From positions 17,590-81,589 of the forward strand of contig NZ_JBISBV010000009.1 in assembly GCF_046592965.1 (NCBI RefSeq): a stretch of 64,000 nucleotides of DNA. Reading direction: 5' to 3'. The notes beneath the pieces were generated by a model that saw only the letters and a list, made by a program, of their open reading frames with translations, was not told where the DNA came from and did not search any database. The position numbers and the translations under genes were made by a program. This document shows positions 35,668 to 44,046 of the stretch, in pieces (the first letter of the stretch is position 1; each line of letters begins with the position of its first letter). The DNA is from Marivita sp046592965 (GTDB taxonomy: Bacteria > Pseudomonadota > Alphaproteobacteria > Rhodobacterales > Rhodobacteraceae).

Positions 35668-37056
35668 ATGTCCTTGAAAAGACATATACTTTCCAATCCG
35701 AGAAGACTTATTGCGCTTTGCGTATTGTTGGTCATTGCATCGGCCGCGGCAGCAGACGAAAATTTTGGACGTTTCACTCCCGAACAAATCCGAGAACGAG
35801 CAGTGACCGCGGATGCGGTACAGTCACCACGCGAAGCTGAATTTTGGGCTGATGTACTGCTCTTGCGAAATTCAGATGACGTTCAGGCGCTGATCATCAA
35901 GTCACGCGCAACACGAAACCTTGGTGATACTAAAACGTCTCTCGATGCGTCACTGGCTGCTTGGAAGCACTCGGAGACGAGAGATCAGCAACATAATTCG
36001 GCAGTCAGCCGCGCCCAAGCCTTGTCTTCGGCTGGCCGACGCACATCGGCTCAACTCTGGCTGCGCCGCGCGATCCAGTTGGCGCCGAATGACGCGCTCA
36101 AGGACCGCGCGGCGCAGGATTTGCGATACGTGAGGGCACAGAACCCGTGGTCGACGTCGTACACCTTTTCGATCGCGCCGAGTTCGAACATCAACAACGG
36201 AAGTCGGAACGAAACGTCAGAGCTGTTCGACCTTCCCTTTGAGTTCGAGCTGGGCGGCGAGGCGCGGGCGTTGTCCGGTGTCGAGTTCCTGACGGGTTTG
36301 CGCACGCAATACCGCGTCGTCTCAAATTCGCGCAAGCGCACGGACCTTCTTTTGGGTCTGTCCCATCGCACCTATACTCTCAGCGATGAGGCCAAGAAGA
36401 TTGCGCCCGATGTGGACGGGTCGGACTTTGCGACGAGTTCCATCTATGTCGGATTGCAGGAAAATTATGCCCTTTCCAGTGGCAAAGCCCAGCTCGGCTG
36501 GGATTTCGGTATCGGCCGCACTTGGTATGGCGGTGATCCGCTTTTCGATTACACCCGCATCGGAGCGTCGTTCCGCAGAGCCGCTGGGCCGCGCGGACTA
36601 CTGGACCTTTCGCTGCGGCGCGAAGGCCAGGACGGGCAAAATGGCCGCGACGATGCCACCATCTGGACCGCACGGGTCGGTTACGGCATGGCCTTGGGCA
36701 ACGGTGACCGTCTTCTGCTGTCACTTGGCGGCACCGACTCGCGAAGTGACGGTGACTACCTTGATTATACGCAACGCGAAATCGCTGCGCGCTACAGTCT
36801 GGCCAAACCCGTCGGACCGGCGCAGCTCGACTTTGGCCTGTCATACTCGGACAAGCGTCACGATGAATCGAGCCTGACCAGCGATGGTCGGCAGGAACAT
36901 TCGGTTCAGGCCACGGTGACGGCGGCGCTTCCGGAACTGGATTTTTACGGCTTCATCCCCACCCTCACCTTCAACGCCGAACGAACAGAGGCCAATATCG
37001 ACCTTTACGAGACGGAGACCTACGGTGTGCAACTGGGTATTCGATCGGCGTTCTAG
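35668..37056 (+). CDS. Slam-like outer-membrane surface lipoprotein assembly protein (DUF560 type)
   Basis: This protein has 462 residues from the ATG at 35668. It has a signal peptide (about 1-29, ending AAADE), a TPR-like helical domain (about 30-165), then a beta-barrel of alternating amphipathic strands to the C-terminus, ending in aromatic Phe as outer-membrane barrels do. The junction PWSTSYTFSIAPSSNINNGS and the final LTFNAERTEANIDLYETETYGVQLGIRSAF-like segment have Slam character. Slam moves lipoproteins to the outer leaflet surface. It directly follows the lipoprotein gene in the same orientation, the classical Slam-client layout. Confidence 0.72.
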   Translation: MSLKRHILSNPRRLIALCVLLVIASAAAADENFGRFTPEQIRERAVTADAVQSPREAEFWADVLLLRNSDDVQALIIKSRATRNLGDTKTSLDASLAAWKHSETRDQQHNSAVSRAQALSSAGRRTSAQLWLRRAIQLAPNDALKDRAAQDLRYVRAQNPWSTSYTFSIAPSSNINNGSRNETSELFDLPFEFELGGEARALSGVEFLTGLRTQYRVVSNSRKRTDLLLGLSHRTYTLSDEAKKIAPDVDGSDFATSSIYVGLQENYALSSGKAQLGWDFGIGRTWYGGDPLFDYTRIGASFRRAAGPRGLLDLSLRREGQDGQNGRDDATIWTARVGYGMALGNGDRLLLSLGGTDSRSDGDYLDYTQREIAARYSLAKPVGPAQLDFGLSYSDKRHDESSLTSDGRQEHSVQATVTAALPELDFYGFIPTLTFNAERTEANIDLYETETYGVQLGIRSAF

Positions 37057-37123
37057 CCCTATTGGCTCTCGACATCGCGGCGATATGGCCTAGCGTTGGT
37101 TCCAGTCAATCAAAGAGGACCTT

Positions 37124-37552
37124 ATGCCCCTTCGCTATCTTCACACCATGGTGCGCGTCAAAGATCTTGATGCGTCGATGAAATTTTACGAACTGCTCGG
37201 CCTCAAGGAAACACATCGCAAAGACAATGAGAAAGGGCGCTTTACGCTCGTTTTCATGGCGCCTGAAGGTCAGGAAGAGTGCCCCGTCGAGTTGACCCAC
37301 AATTGGGACGGTGATGATGGTCTGCCCTCGGACAGCCGCCATTTCGGTCATCTGGCCTACCGCGTCGACGACATCTATGCGACGTGCCAGCACCTCATGG
37401 ACAACGGCGTCACCATCAACCGTCCGCCGCGGGATGGACATATGGCGTTCGTGCGTTCGCCCGACAACATCTCGATCGAGCTTTTGCAAGCCGGCGACTC
37501 CTTGCCAGCGAAAGAGCCTTGGGCGTCGATGGAAAATACCGGCCATTGGTAA
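37124..37552 (+). CDS. gloA: Lactoylglutathione lyase (glyoxalase I)
   Basis: This is a 142-residue single VOC-fold enzyme. The metal ligands are plausible in the N-terminal LHTMVRVKDLD (His) and EL (about 50) and in HFGHLAYRV (His) and SIELLQAG (Glu). It converts the methylglyoxal-glutathione hemithioacetal to S-lactoylglutathione. A ribosome-binding site AGAGGA lies before the ATG. It is monocistronic with its own terminator. Confidence 0.92.
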   Translation: MPLRYLHTMVRVKDLDASMKFYELLGLKETHRKDNEKGRFTLVFMAPEGQEECPVELTHNWDGDDGLPSDSRHFGHLAYRVDDIYATCQHLMDNGVTINRPPRDGHMAFVRSPDNISIELLQAGDSLPAKEPWASMENTGHW

Positions 37553-37555
37553 CGG

Positions 37556-37592
37556 AAAGCCCGGCTGTTGCAGGTCAGCAGCCGGGCCTTTC
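37556..37592 (+). terminator. Terminator after gloA
   Basis: A GCCCGGCTG / CAGCCGGGC stem with a long GC loop is followed by CTTTC. It also faces the convergent MarR gene. The T run is short, so strength is uncertain. Confidence 0.7.
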
Positions 37593-37594
37593 GG

Positions 37595-38092
37595 TCAGTA
37601 AATGTATCGAATCTGATCGGTCCAGTAACGCTCCATCCGGCGCAACGTATCGCTCATGTCACCCAGGGTCGTGTCGTCGATGACGTTCTTGTGCAAAAGC
37701 CCGTCTGCATGGCGCGCGAACAGGGCTGAAATCAAACTGCGAATTTCGCGGCCCCGCGTGGTCAACCGCACCCGCACAGAGCGGCGATCGATTTCACAGC
37801 GCTGATGGTGCATATACCCCATCTCGACCAGCTTCTTCAGATTGTAGCTGACGTTGCTGCCTTGATAATAGCCGCGGGTCTTCAACTCTCCGGCCGTCAC
37901 TTCGTTATCGCCGATATTGAATAGCAAGAGCGCCTGTACCGCGTTGATCTCGATAACACCGACCCGTTCGAATTCGTCTTTGATCACGTCGAGCAAGAGC
38001 CGGTGAAGCCGCTCCACCAGCGCAAGCGCCTCTAGATAGCCGTCCAACATGCCGCCGGATCGACCCTGCTCAACAGATGCATGAATGCTCAT
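37595..38092 (-). CDS. MarR-family winged-helix regulator (LdtR-like)
   Basis: This protein has 165 residues. The winged helix has its recognition region in RGYYQGSNVSYNLKKLVEMGY (about residues 75-96) followed by the wing in RRSVRVRLT. The N- and C-terminal helices suit dimerisation. The sequence resembles LdtR from rhizobia and Liberibacter, which controls an L,D-transpeptidase and stress tolerance, but the target here is unknown; no ldt gene is adjacent. Confidence 0.8.
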   Translation of the reverse strand: MSIHASVEQGRSGGMLDGYLEALALVERLHRLLLDVIKDEFERVGVIEINAVQALLLFNIGDNEVTAGELKTRGYYQGSNVSYNLKKLVEMGYMHHQRCEIDRRSVRVRLTTRGREIRSLISALFARHADGLLHKNVIDDTTLGDMSDTLRRMERYWTDQIRYIY

Positions 38093-38173
38093 TTTTTTCT
38101 CCGCCTTACCTGTTGCGAAGGAGCATCCGGCATAAACCCGAAGAATCGGTTAAGTCGTCAAATTTTCTCTGAA

Positions 38174-38434
38174 TCAGCGCTGGAAGGCGACGTTCGATAT
38201 GTCATCAATCATGCTGCGCAGCGGCTCGGGTGGGGTTTTCTGGCCGCTGACCCATTGATACAGGTCCTGGTCGTTCTCCGATAACAGCGCATCGTAACGG
38301 TCCAGCATGTCTGCATCAAAACTGCTCAACCGAAGCTCGGCATAGCGCGACAGGATGATGTCCATCTCCTTGATCCCGCGCCGCATCGACCGCATGGTCA
38401 ACCGCTTGAGCCGATTGTCATGCGTTTCGCTCAT
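38174..38434 (-). CDS. sdhE: FAD assembly factor SdhE (succinate dehydrogenase assembly factor 2)
   Basis: This protein has 86 residues. The RGIKEMD motif (RGxxE, about residues 19-25) is the family signature for insertion of FAD into SdhA. The helical remainder, with DQDLYQWVSG near residues 55-65, fits YgfY/Sdh5. The start overlaps the upstream XRE-regulator stop by four bases, so the two are translated together. The sdh operon is not in this window. Confidence 0.9.
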   Translation of the reverse strand: MSETHDNRLKRLTMRSMRRGIKEMDIILSRYAELRLSSFDADMLDRYDALLSENDQDLYQWVSGQKTPPEPLRSMIDDISNVAFQR

Positions 38435-38823
38435 GGTTGTTGCCTCATCATGGCGCGAAGACGTTTTTCCATCCGCGCCAATTGCTCGGCCTTGCCATGA
38501 AGGTCGGCCTTGAGTTCACGAAGTTCGAGAATCACCTCGTCGATATCACCCGGCACATCATGCGGTTCCGGCGTATCGAGCCCCGCACCTTCGCCGTTGA
38601 TCAGCCACATCATCGAGACGTTCAAAAGCCCCGCCATCATCGACAGGCGGTTGGCGCGCGGCTCTGCCAGATCGTCTTCCCATTTGCGCATTGTCGATTT
38701 CTTGACGCCCAACCGTTTGGCCAGCGATTCCTGCGTCATGCCCGACGCCTCGCGCGCGGCGGTCAGTCGATCTCCGAATGTCGCGATTTCGGGCGCATAC
38801 CAGTCCTGGTCGCTTTCGCTCAT
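38431..38823 (-). CDS. XRE-family helix-turn-helix regulator
   Basis: This protein has 130 residues from the ATG at 38823. A cro/C1-type helix-turn-helix occupies about residues 14-70 (FGDRLTAAREASGMTQESLAKRLGVKKSTMRKWED). The C-terminal third (about 92-130) is a charged helix likely to dimerise. It is in an operon with sdhE and divergent from the aminotransferase gene, which it may regulate along with itself. The upstream frame to 38889 has no better start. Confidence 0.85.
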   Translation of the reverse strand: MSESDQDWYAPEIATFGDRLTAAREASGMTQESLAKRLGVKKSTMRKWEDDLAEPRANRLSMMAGLLNVSMMWLINGEGAGLDTPEPHDVPGDIDEVILELRELKADLHGKAEQLARMEKRLRAMMRQQP

Positions 38824-38908
38824 CACGTCTCCTTTCACGATCCTCGCTTGATCGTATATGGGGCGCACCCTAAGACAGACGATATACAATCACAATCAGA
38901 GGCCTGAG

Positions 38909-40111
38909 ATGCCCTTTCTGTCCGAAACGCTTGCCCGCGTCAGCCCGTCTCCAACGGTGGCGGTGACGCAGAAGGCGATGGAACTCAAGGCCGCCGGGCA
39001 TGATGTGATCGGTCTGGGTGCCGGTGAGCCCGACTTTGACACGCCCGACACGATCAAGGCTGCGGCAATTGCGGCGATTGAGGCCGGGAAAACGAAATAC
39101 ACGCCTGTCGATGGCATCCCCGAGGTCAAGAAGGCGATCTGCGACAAGTTTCTGCGCGACAATGATCTGCACTACACACCATCGCAGATCACAGTGTCTA
39201 CTGGCGGCAAGCAGGTGCTTTACAACGCGCTGTTGGCCACGCTCAACCCCGCAGACGAGGTGATCATTCCGGCGCCCTACTGGGTCAGCTATCCTGACAT
39301 GGTGCGCCTAGGTGGCGGCACGCCTGTCATTGTCGAAACCGCGTTGGAAAACGGGTTTCGCCTGACGCCCGAGGCGCTTGAGGCCGCGATCACGCCCAAG
39401 ACCAAGTGGTTCATCTTCAATTCCCCGTCCAATCCGACAGGTGCCGGGTACACCCGTGACGCTCTCAAAGCGCTGACAGAGGTGTTGATGCGCCACCCTC
39501 ATGTCTGGGTGATGACCGATGACATGTATGAGCATCTGGTCTTTGACGGGTTTGAATTCTGCACCCCGGCGCAGGTGGAACCGGGGCTTTATGACCGAAC
39601 GCTCACGGTCAACGGCGTGTCCAAAGCCTATGCGATGACAGGCTGGCGGATCGGTTACGCCGCCGGGCCAGAGCATTTGATCGCGGCGATGCGCAAGCTG
39701 CAATCGCAATCCACGACCAACCCCTGTTCGATCAGCCAATGGGCCACGGTCGAGGCATTGAACGGGCCGCAAGACTTTCTTTCAGAGCGTTGCGAGGTGT
39801 TCCGCAAAAGGCGCGATCTGGTGGTCGAGGCGCTCAACTCTGCCATCGGCATCACCTGCGCCGTGCCGGAGGGCGCGTTTTACGTCTATCCGTCGATCGA
39901 AGGATGCATCGGCAAGACCAGCGCGCGAGGCACTCTCATCGACACTGACGAAGCCTTTGCCACGGCGCTGCTCGAGGAACAGGGAGTCGCCGTCGTCTTT
40001 GGCGCGGCCTTCGGGCTGAGCCCATATTTCAGGGTCAGTTACGCCACCTCGGACGCTCTTCTTGCTGAGGCTTGCAGGCGCATCCAGACCTTCTGCGCCG
40101 GGCTGAACTGA
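38909..40111 (+). CDS. aspC: Aspartate/aromatic-type class I aminotransferase
   Basis: This protein has 400 residues from the ATG at 38909. The PLP-lysine motif is in VSKAYAMTGWRIGYAAGP (about residues 236-253), with NSPSNPTGAGY and the C-terminal FRVSYATS carboxylate-binding arginine. Its sequence class (AspAT subgroup I-gamma, as in rhizobial AatA) acts on aspartate and sometimes prephenate or aromatic acids. Preference cannot be read. The divergent XRE gene is 85 bases away. Confidence 0.85.
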   Translation: MPFLSETLARVSPSPTVAVTQKAMELKAAGHDVIGLGAGEPDFDTPDTIKAAAIAAIEAGKTKYTPVDGIPEVKKAICDKFLRDNDLHYTPSQITVSTGGKQVLYNALLATLNPADEVIIPAPYWVSYPDMVRLGGGTPVIVETALENGFRLTPEALEAAITPKTKWFIFNSPSNPTGAGYTRDALKALTEVLMRHPHVWVMTDDMYEHLVFDGFEFCTPAQVEPGLYDRTLTVNGVSKAYAMTGWRIGYAAGPEHLIAAMRKLQSQSTTNPCSISQWATVEALNGPQDFLSERCEVFRKRRDLVVEALNSAIGITCAVPEGAFYVYPSIEGCIGKTSARGTLIDTDEAFATALLEEQGVAVVFGAAFGLSPYFRVSYATSDALLAEACRRIQTFCAGLN

Positions 40112-40112
40112 G

Positions 40113-40523
40113 ATGGGTGCGCATCTTCCTGATTATTATTTCCGCGTCCGCGAAAACGGGGCTCTGGTGTTTCGCGTAGACACCGAAAACCGTCAGCGCC
40201 GGATCGAGATGGACCAGATCGCGATGGTCAATATCCGCAATGGCGAAATCAAACCGCATGGCGACCGCACGCTTGGCGATGATGATGTCGCGGCGATTCA
40301 GAACTGGATGGCCGAGCGTCAGTCCGTTCTTGCCGATCGGACGATCGACGACATTCTGCGAACGGTTGATCATCTGAATCTGACGACGCAATGGGCGCAG
40401 TCGAAAGCATCGGACGATCAACTCGATGCGGTGACAGATTCGCTGCTGCTCGCGATGCACGATCTGCGCAGCGTGCTGGTCCGGCGCAAGGCGGACCGGT
40501 TGATGAAGGACGACACCGCCTAG
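40113..40523 (+). CDS. Small conserved protein coupled to the aminotransferase
   Basis: This protein has 136 residues starting one base after the aminotransferase stop (TGAGATG). It is soluble, with no motif I recognise; the YYFRVRENGALVFRVDTENRQRRIEMDQIAMVNIRNGEIKP-like front half resembles a small beta domain and the second half is helical (about 75-130). The reading frame is well biased for this genome. It sits between an aminotransferase and parE, 86 bases from the latter. Confidence 0.7.
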   Translation: MGAHLPDYYFRVRENGALVFRVDTENRQRRIEMDQIAMVNIRNGEIKPHGDRTLGDDDVAAIQNWMAERQSVLADRTIDDILRTVDHLNLTTQWAQSKASDDQLDAVTDSLLLAMHDLRSVLVRRKADRLMKDDTA

Positions 40524-40609
40524 CCGCGCGTCAAGCGTGCGCTAGCGGCTTCCCCCGCCCCGCCCGCTCTGACATAGTGGCGCAAAGCAACAACAATCAG
40601 AGCAGCGCA

Positions 40610-42568
40610 ATGGCCGAAGACCTTCTCTCGGGGCAAGAACCGACAGACTATGATGCGTCCTCCATCGAGGTGCTGGAAGGGCTGGAACCCGTCCGCAAAC
40701 GCCCCGGCATGTATATCGGCGGGACGGATGAGCGCGCGCTGCATCATCTTGTGGCCGAGGTGCTCGACAACTCGATGGACGAGGCGGTGGCGGGACACGC
40801 CAACCGCATCGAGGTGGAATTGCACGAGGATCACGCCGTCACCATCCGTGACAACGGACGCGGCATTCCGATTGATCCGCACCCCAAATTTCCCGACAAA
40901 TCCGCGCTTGAGGTGATCCTGTGTACGCTGCATGCGGGCGGCAAGTTCAGCGGCAAGGCCTATGAAACCTCGGGCGGATTGCACGGTGTGGGTGCGTCGG
41001 TGGTGAACGCGCTGTCTGACAGCATGGTGGTGCAGGTCGCGCGCAATCGCGAATTGTTCGAGCAACGGTTTTCACGCGGTGTGCCCCTCGGGCCGGTGGC
41101 CAAGATCGGCCAGGCGCCGAACCGGCGCGGCACTACTGTCACGTTCCACGCGGATGAACAGATCTTTGGCAAACACCGCTTCAAGCCGGCGCGGCTTTTG
41201 CAGATGGTGCGGTCCAAGGCGTATCTGTTTTCGGGTGTCGAGATCCGCTGGAAATCGGCGATTGACGATGGTGAAACGCCAACAGATGCGACGTTTCACT
41301 TTCCCGGTGGTTTGTCGGATTACTTGACCGAAACGCTTGGCAAAGCGTCGACTTATGCCGACAAACCCTTTGCCGGAACGGTGGATTTCCGAGAGAAGTT
41401 CAACGCGCCGGGCAAGGTGGAATGGGCGATCAACTGGACGCCGTCGCGCGACGGGTTCATCCAGTCCTATTGCAACACCGTACCTACCCCCGACGGCGGC
41501 ACGCATGAGGCGGGCTTCTGGGCCGCGATCCTCAAGGGCATTCGCGCCTATGGCGAATTGTCCAACAACAAGAAGGCCGCGCAGATCACCCGCGATGACC
41601 TCATCACAGGCGGCTGTGCCTTGGTGTCGTGCTTTATCCGCGAGCCGGAATTCGTCGGACAGACCAAGGACCGGCTGGCCACGACCGAGGCGCAGCGCTT
41701 GGTCGAGGGAGCCGTGCGCGACCATTTTGACAATTGGCTGGCCGCCGATACGAAGTCCGCCGGAGCGATCCTCGACTTTCTTGTACTGCGCGCCGAGGAA
41801 CGGTTGCGGCGCAGGGCCGAGAAGGAAACACAACGCAAATCCGCCACTAAAAAACTTCGCCTTCCCGGTAAATTGGTGGATTGCTCGTCGTCAACGCGCG
41901 AAGGCACCGAATTGTTCATCGTCGAGGGCGACAGCGCCGGTGGCTCTGCCAAGATGGCACGGGATCGCAAGACGCAGGCGCTCTTGCCGCTGCGCGGTAA
42001 AATTCTGAACGTGCTGGGTGCTGCCTCCTCTAAACTGGGCACCAATGCCGAGATCAGCGATCTGACACAGGCGTTGGGTGTGGGTTTGGGTATCAAGTTC
42101 AACGTGGACGATCTTCGTTACGATAAGATTATCATCATGACGGATGCGGATGTGGACGGGGCACATATTGCATCGCTTTTGATGACATTTTTCTTCACCC
42201 AGATGCGCCCGATGATCGATACCGGCCACCTCTACCTCGCCTGCCCGCCGCTCTACCGGCTCACACAGGGGGCCAAGCGGCTTTACGTGGCCGATGATGC
42301 CGAGAAGGATTTGATGATGGAGAAGGGGCTAGGTGGCAAAGGCAAGATCGACGTCCAGCGCTTCAAGGGTCTGGGCGAGATGGATGCGAAGGATCTCAAG
42401 GAAACCACGATGGATCCGGCGTCACGGAAATTGATCCGGGTGACGATCGACGAGGATGAGCCGGGCGAGACGGGCGATCTGGTGGAACGGCTGATGGGGA
42501 AGAAACCGGAATTGCGGTTCCAGTATATTCAGGAGAATGCGCGGTTTGTTGAGGAGTTGGATGTTTGA
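40610..42568 (+). CDS. parE: DNA topoisomerase IV subunit B
   Basis: This protein has 652 residues from the ATG at 40610. The GHKL ATPase core is intact (EVLDNSMDEAVAG, DNGRGIPID, GGLHGVGASVVNALS). The TOPRIM motifs follow: VEGDSAGGSAKM (catalytic Glu) and MTDADVDGAHI (metal Asp). The C-terminal FKGLGEMDAKDLKETTMDP is diagnostic for ParE/GyrB, and the short domain pattern plus lack of a GyrB insert favours ParE. It decatenates chromosomes with ParC. A frame extension to 40391 lies inside the previous gene. Confidence 0.93.
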   Translation: MAEDLLSGQEPTDYDASSIEVLEGLEPVRKRPGMYIGGTDERALHHLVAEVLDNSMDEAVAGHANRIEVELHEDHAVTIRDNGRGIPIDPHPKFPDKSALEVILCTLHAGGKFSGKAYETSGGLHGVGASVVNALSDSMVVQVARNRELFEQRFSRGVPLGPVAKIGQAPNRRGTTVTFHADEQIFGKHRFKPARLLQMVRSKAYLFSGVEIRWKSAIDDGETPTDATFHFPGGLSDYLTETLGKASTYADKPFAGTVDFREKFNAPGKVEWAINWTPSRDGFIQSYCNTVPTPDGGTHEAGFWAAILKGIRAYGELSNNKKAAQITRDDLITGGCALVSCFIREPEFVGQTKDRLATTEAQRLVEGAVRDHFDNWLAADTKSAGAILDFLVLRAEERLRRRAEKETQRKSATKKLRLPGKLVDCSSSTREGTELFIVEGDSAGGSAKMARDRKTQALLPLRGKILNVLGAASSKLGTNAEISDLTQALGVGLGIKFNVDDLRYDKIIIMTDADVDGAHIASLLMTFFFTQMRPMIDTGHLYLACPPLYRLTQGAKRLYVADDAEKDLMMEKGLGGKGKIDVQRFKGLGEMDAKDLKETTMDPASRKLIRVTIDEDEPGETGDLVERLMGKKPELRFQYIQENARFVEELDV

Positions 42569-42608
42569 AATAGAACTTTAACCGTTTTCGCTGAAACTGA
42601 GGCGCAAG

Positions 42609-43109
42609 ATGGAAAGAGTTCAGTTCAAAATATCCCAAGACTTGTTGCGCGTTGGCGCGTTGATCGCGCGTGAGGAAGATATCACCATGGGTCAACTTTT
42701 GCGCAGTCTTTTGGCAAAAGAGATTTCCCGGCGCAAGAATGCGAGGCCGCCCAATCGGGCGGACGAGCTGCTCATCGCGCCCTTGCGAGCGCGCCTCGCG
42801 CCGGAGTTTGCGAATGCGACACATTGGGACAGTTTGCAAAACCGCCTTAAGGAATGTGGATACGAATTGAGACCGGCAGGCGGTGGCCTCGCACTTTACA
42901 CCCATCCTGAGGGGAAAAGAGTCTGTAAAGGATCCGAGTTGGGGTTCTCTTACAGCAAGCTGGTTGAACGATACAAAGCCGGGTTCCCCGGCCATTCACA
43001 TACCTGGATCGAAGAACGGTTCGCGCGGCGGCCAGAGTCGTGCAGCCTTCGCGAGAATGTCGCTATAGAAGCCCGTGCAGCTTCGACACCACCGAGCAGG
43101 CCTCGATGA
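42609..43109 (+). CDS. Unknown protein with a ribbon-helix-helix-like N-terminus
   Basis: This protein has 166 residues. The first 45 residues (VQFKISQDLLRVGALIAREEDITMGQLLRSLLAKEIS) look like a ribbon-helix-helix DNA-binding or dimerisation unit. The central block YELRPAGGGLALYTHPEGKRVCKGSEL and FSYSKLVERYKAGFPGHSH resembles segments I associate with mobilisation or relaxase-type accessory proteins, but I cannot confirm the family. No partner gene is present. The last 20 residues look poorly conserved. It sits in an accessory patch between parE and the ribosomal cluster. Confidence 0.55.
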   Translation: MERVQFKISQDLLRVGALIAREEDITMGQLLRSLLAKEISRRKNARPPNRADELLIAPLRARLAPEFANATHWDSLQNRLKECGYELRPAGGGLALYTHPEGKRVCKGSELGFSYSKLVERYKAGFPGHSHTWIEERFARRPESCSLRENVAIEARAASTPPSRPR

Positions 43110-43442
43110 TGTTTCGGTGATGAGATCCTCGGCCTGGCCCGAAAATTACCATGTGCGGGATTACCCGCGAAAATTCCAAAAAGAGGTGACGTCACCTGAG
43201 TTGGGTGAACATCCTCTCCCCCGTGCAGAGCCGGAAGGCTCCGAACCTGTACCCCAGTTTAAGAAACGGGGGCCTTGTAAGACGCGTCTCTCATGGTTTG
43301 AACGCACATCAAGCGTCCGCAGAGAGAGGGTAGCTTCCTGGGGTGTTCCGCCGAAAGACGGAACGGGTATCGGATCCAATGAGGGCAGCATCGGGGCCAT
43401 CCGTTAAGGACCGGGAAACGATGCGGGCGCTGCGCGACACGC
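43110..43442. ncRNA. Structured intergenic region, possible regulatory RNA
   Basis: This stretch has no credible gene but several stems. They are a GAGCC-GGAA-GGCTC hairpin (43227-43241), a CCCC/GGGG hairpin with a GTTT-AAGA-AAC core (43252-43272), an ACGC/GCGT hairpin nested between TCTCTC and GAGAGA (43286-43326), and GTTCCG/CGGAAC (43345-43363). A long-range pairing GAACATCCT with GGGGTGTTC could close a rod-like structure reminiscent of 6S RNA. Neither identity nor strand is established. Confidence 0.3.
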
Positions 43443-43472
43443 AAAAAGCCCCGCCGAAACCGGCGGGGCTTT
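43443..43472 (-). terminator. Terminator after rplQ
   Basis: A strong AAAGCCCCGCCGG / CCGGCGGGGCTTTTT stem on the minus strand has a TTTC loop. It closes the ribosomal/rpoA transcript that ends with rplQ. Confidence 0.9.
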
Positions 43473-43496
43473 GGTCATCCCGACAGGGATTGAACC

Positions 43497-43919
43497 TTAT
43501 TCGTCGTCCGCCATTTCCATCGCTTCGACGCGCGCCTTGTCGGCTGCGCCCTTGGCGTCAACGTCACGATCGACGAATTCGATGATCGCCATCGGCGCCA
43601 TGTCACCATAGCGGAACCCGGCCTTGAGGACGCGGACATAACCACCCTGGCGGTCGGCAAAGCGCGGGCCAAGGATGTCAAAAAGTTTGGCGACGTGCAT
43701 GTCCTGCTTGAGCGATGCACGGGCCTGACGGCGGGCATGCAGATCGCCGCGCTTGCCCAGTGTGATCAGCTTTTCAACGATCGGGCGCAGTTCTTTTGCC
43801 TTGGGAAGGGTTGTCTTGATCTGCTCATGTTCGATGAGCGAGCCGGCCATGTTCGCGAACAACGCCTTGCGGTGTTCATGGGTGCGGTTCAGGCGGCGGT
43901 AGCCTCGTGCGTGACGCAT
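43497..43919 (-). CDS. rplQ: 50S ribosomal protein L17
   Basis: This protein has 140 residues from the ATG at 43919. It has the L17 start MRHARGYRRLNRTHEHRKALFANM and the TTLPKAKELRPIVEKLITLGKRG block; the acidic C-terminus (AMEMADDE) is normal. It binds near the exit of the tunnel and closes the alpha-operon. The longer frame to 43970 has a basic leader absent from the family. Confidence 0.97.
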   Translation of the reverse strand: MRHARGYRRLNRTHEHRKALFANMAGSLIEHEQIKTTLPKAKELRPIVEKLITLGKRGDLHARRQARASLKQDMHVAKLFDILGPRFADRQGGYVRVLKAGFRYGDMAPMAIIEFVDRDVDAKGAADKARVEAMEMADDE

Positions 43920-44046
43920 GTGTCTTCTCCTAATGTGCCCTCTACGGGCGTTTTTGCTTTGTCCGGCCACCGATGCGTGTCAGCGGCTCTCCTTGGGGCG
44001 GAACGCCCGGATTGCGTGGGGCGGGGATACCCCCGCCGCGCGCGAA

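Noticed and set aside
43075..43407. 110-codon plus-strand frame over the structured region
   Set aside because: Composition and stems fit RNA or spacer better; starts inside the previous gene.
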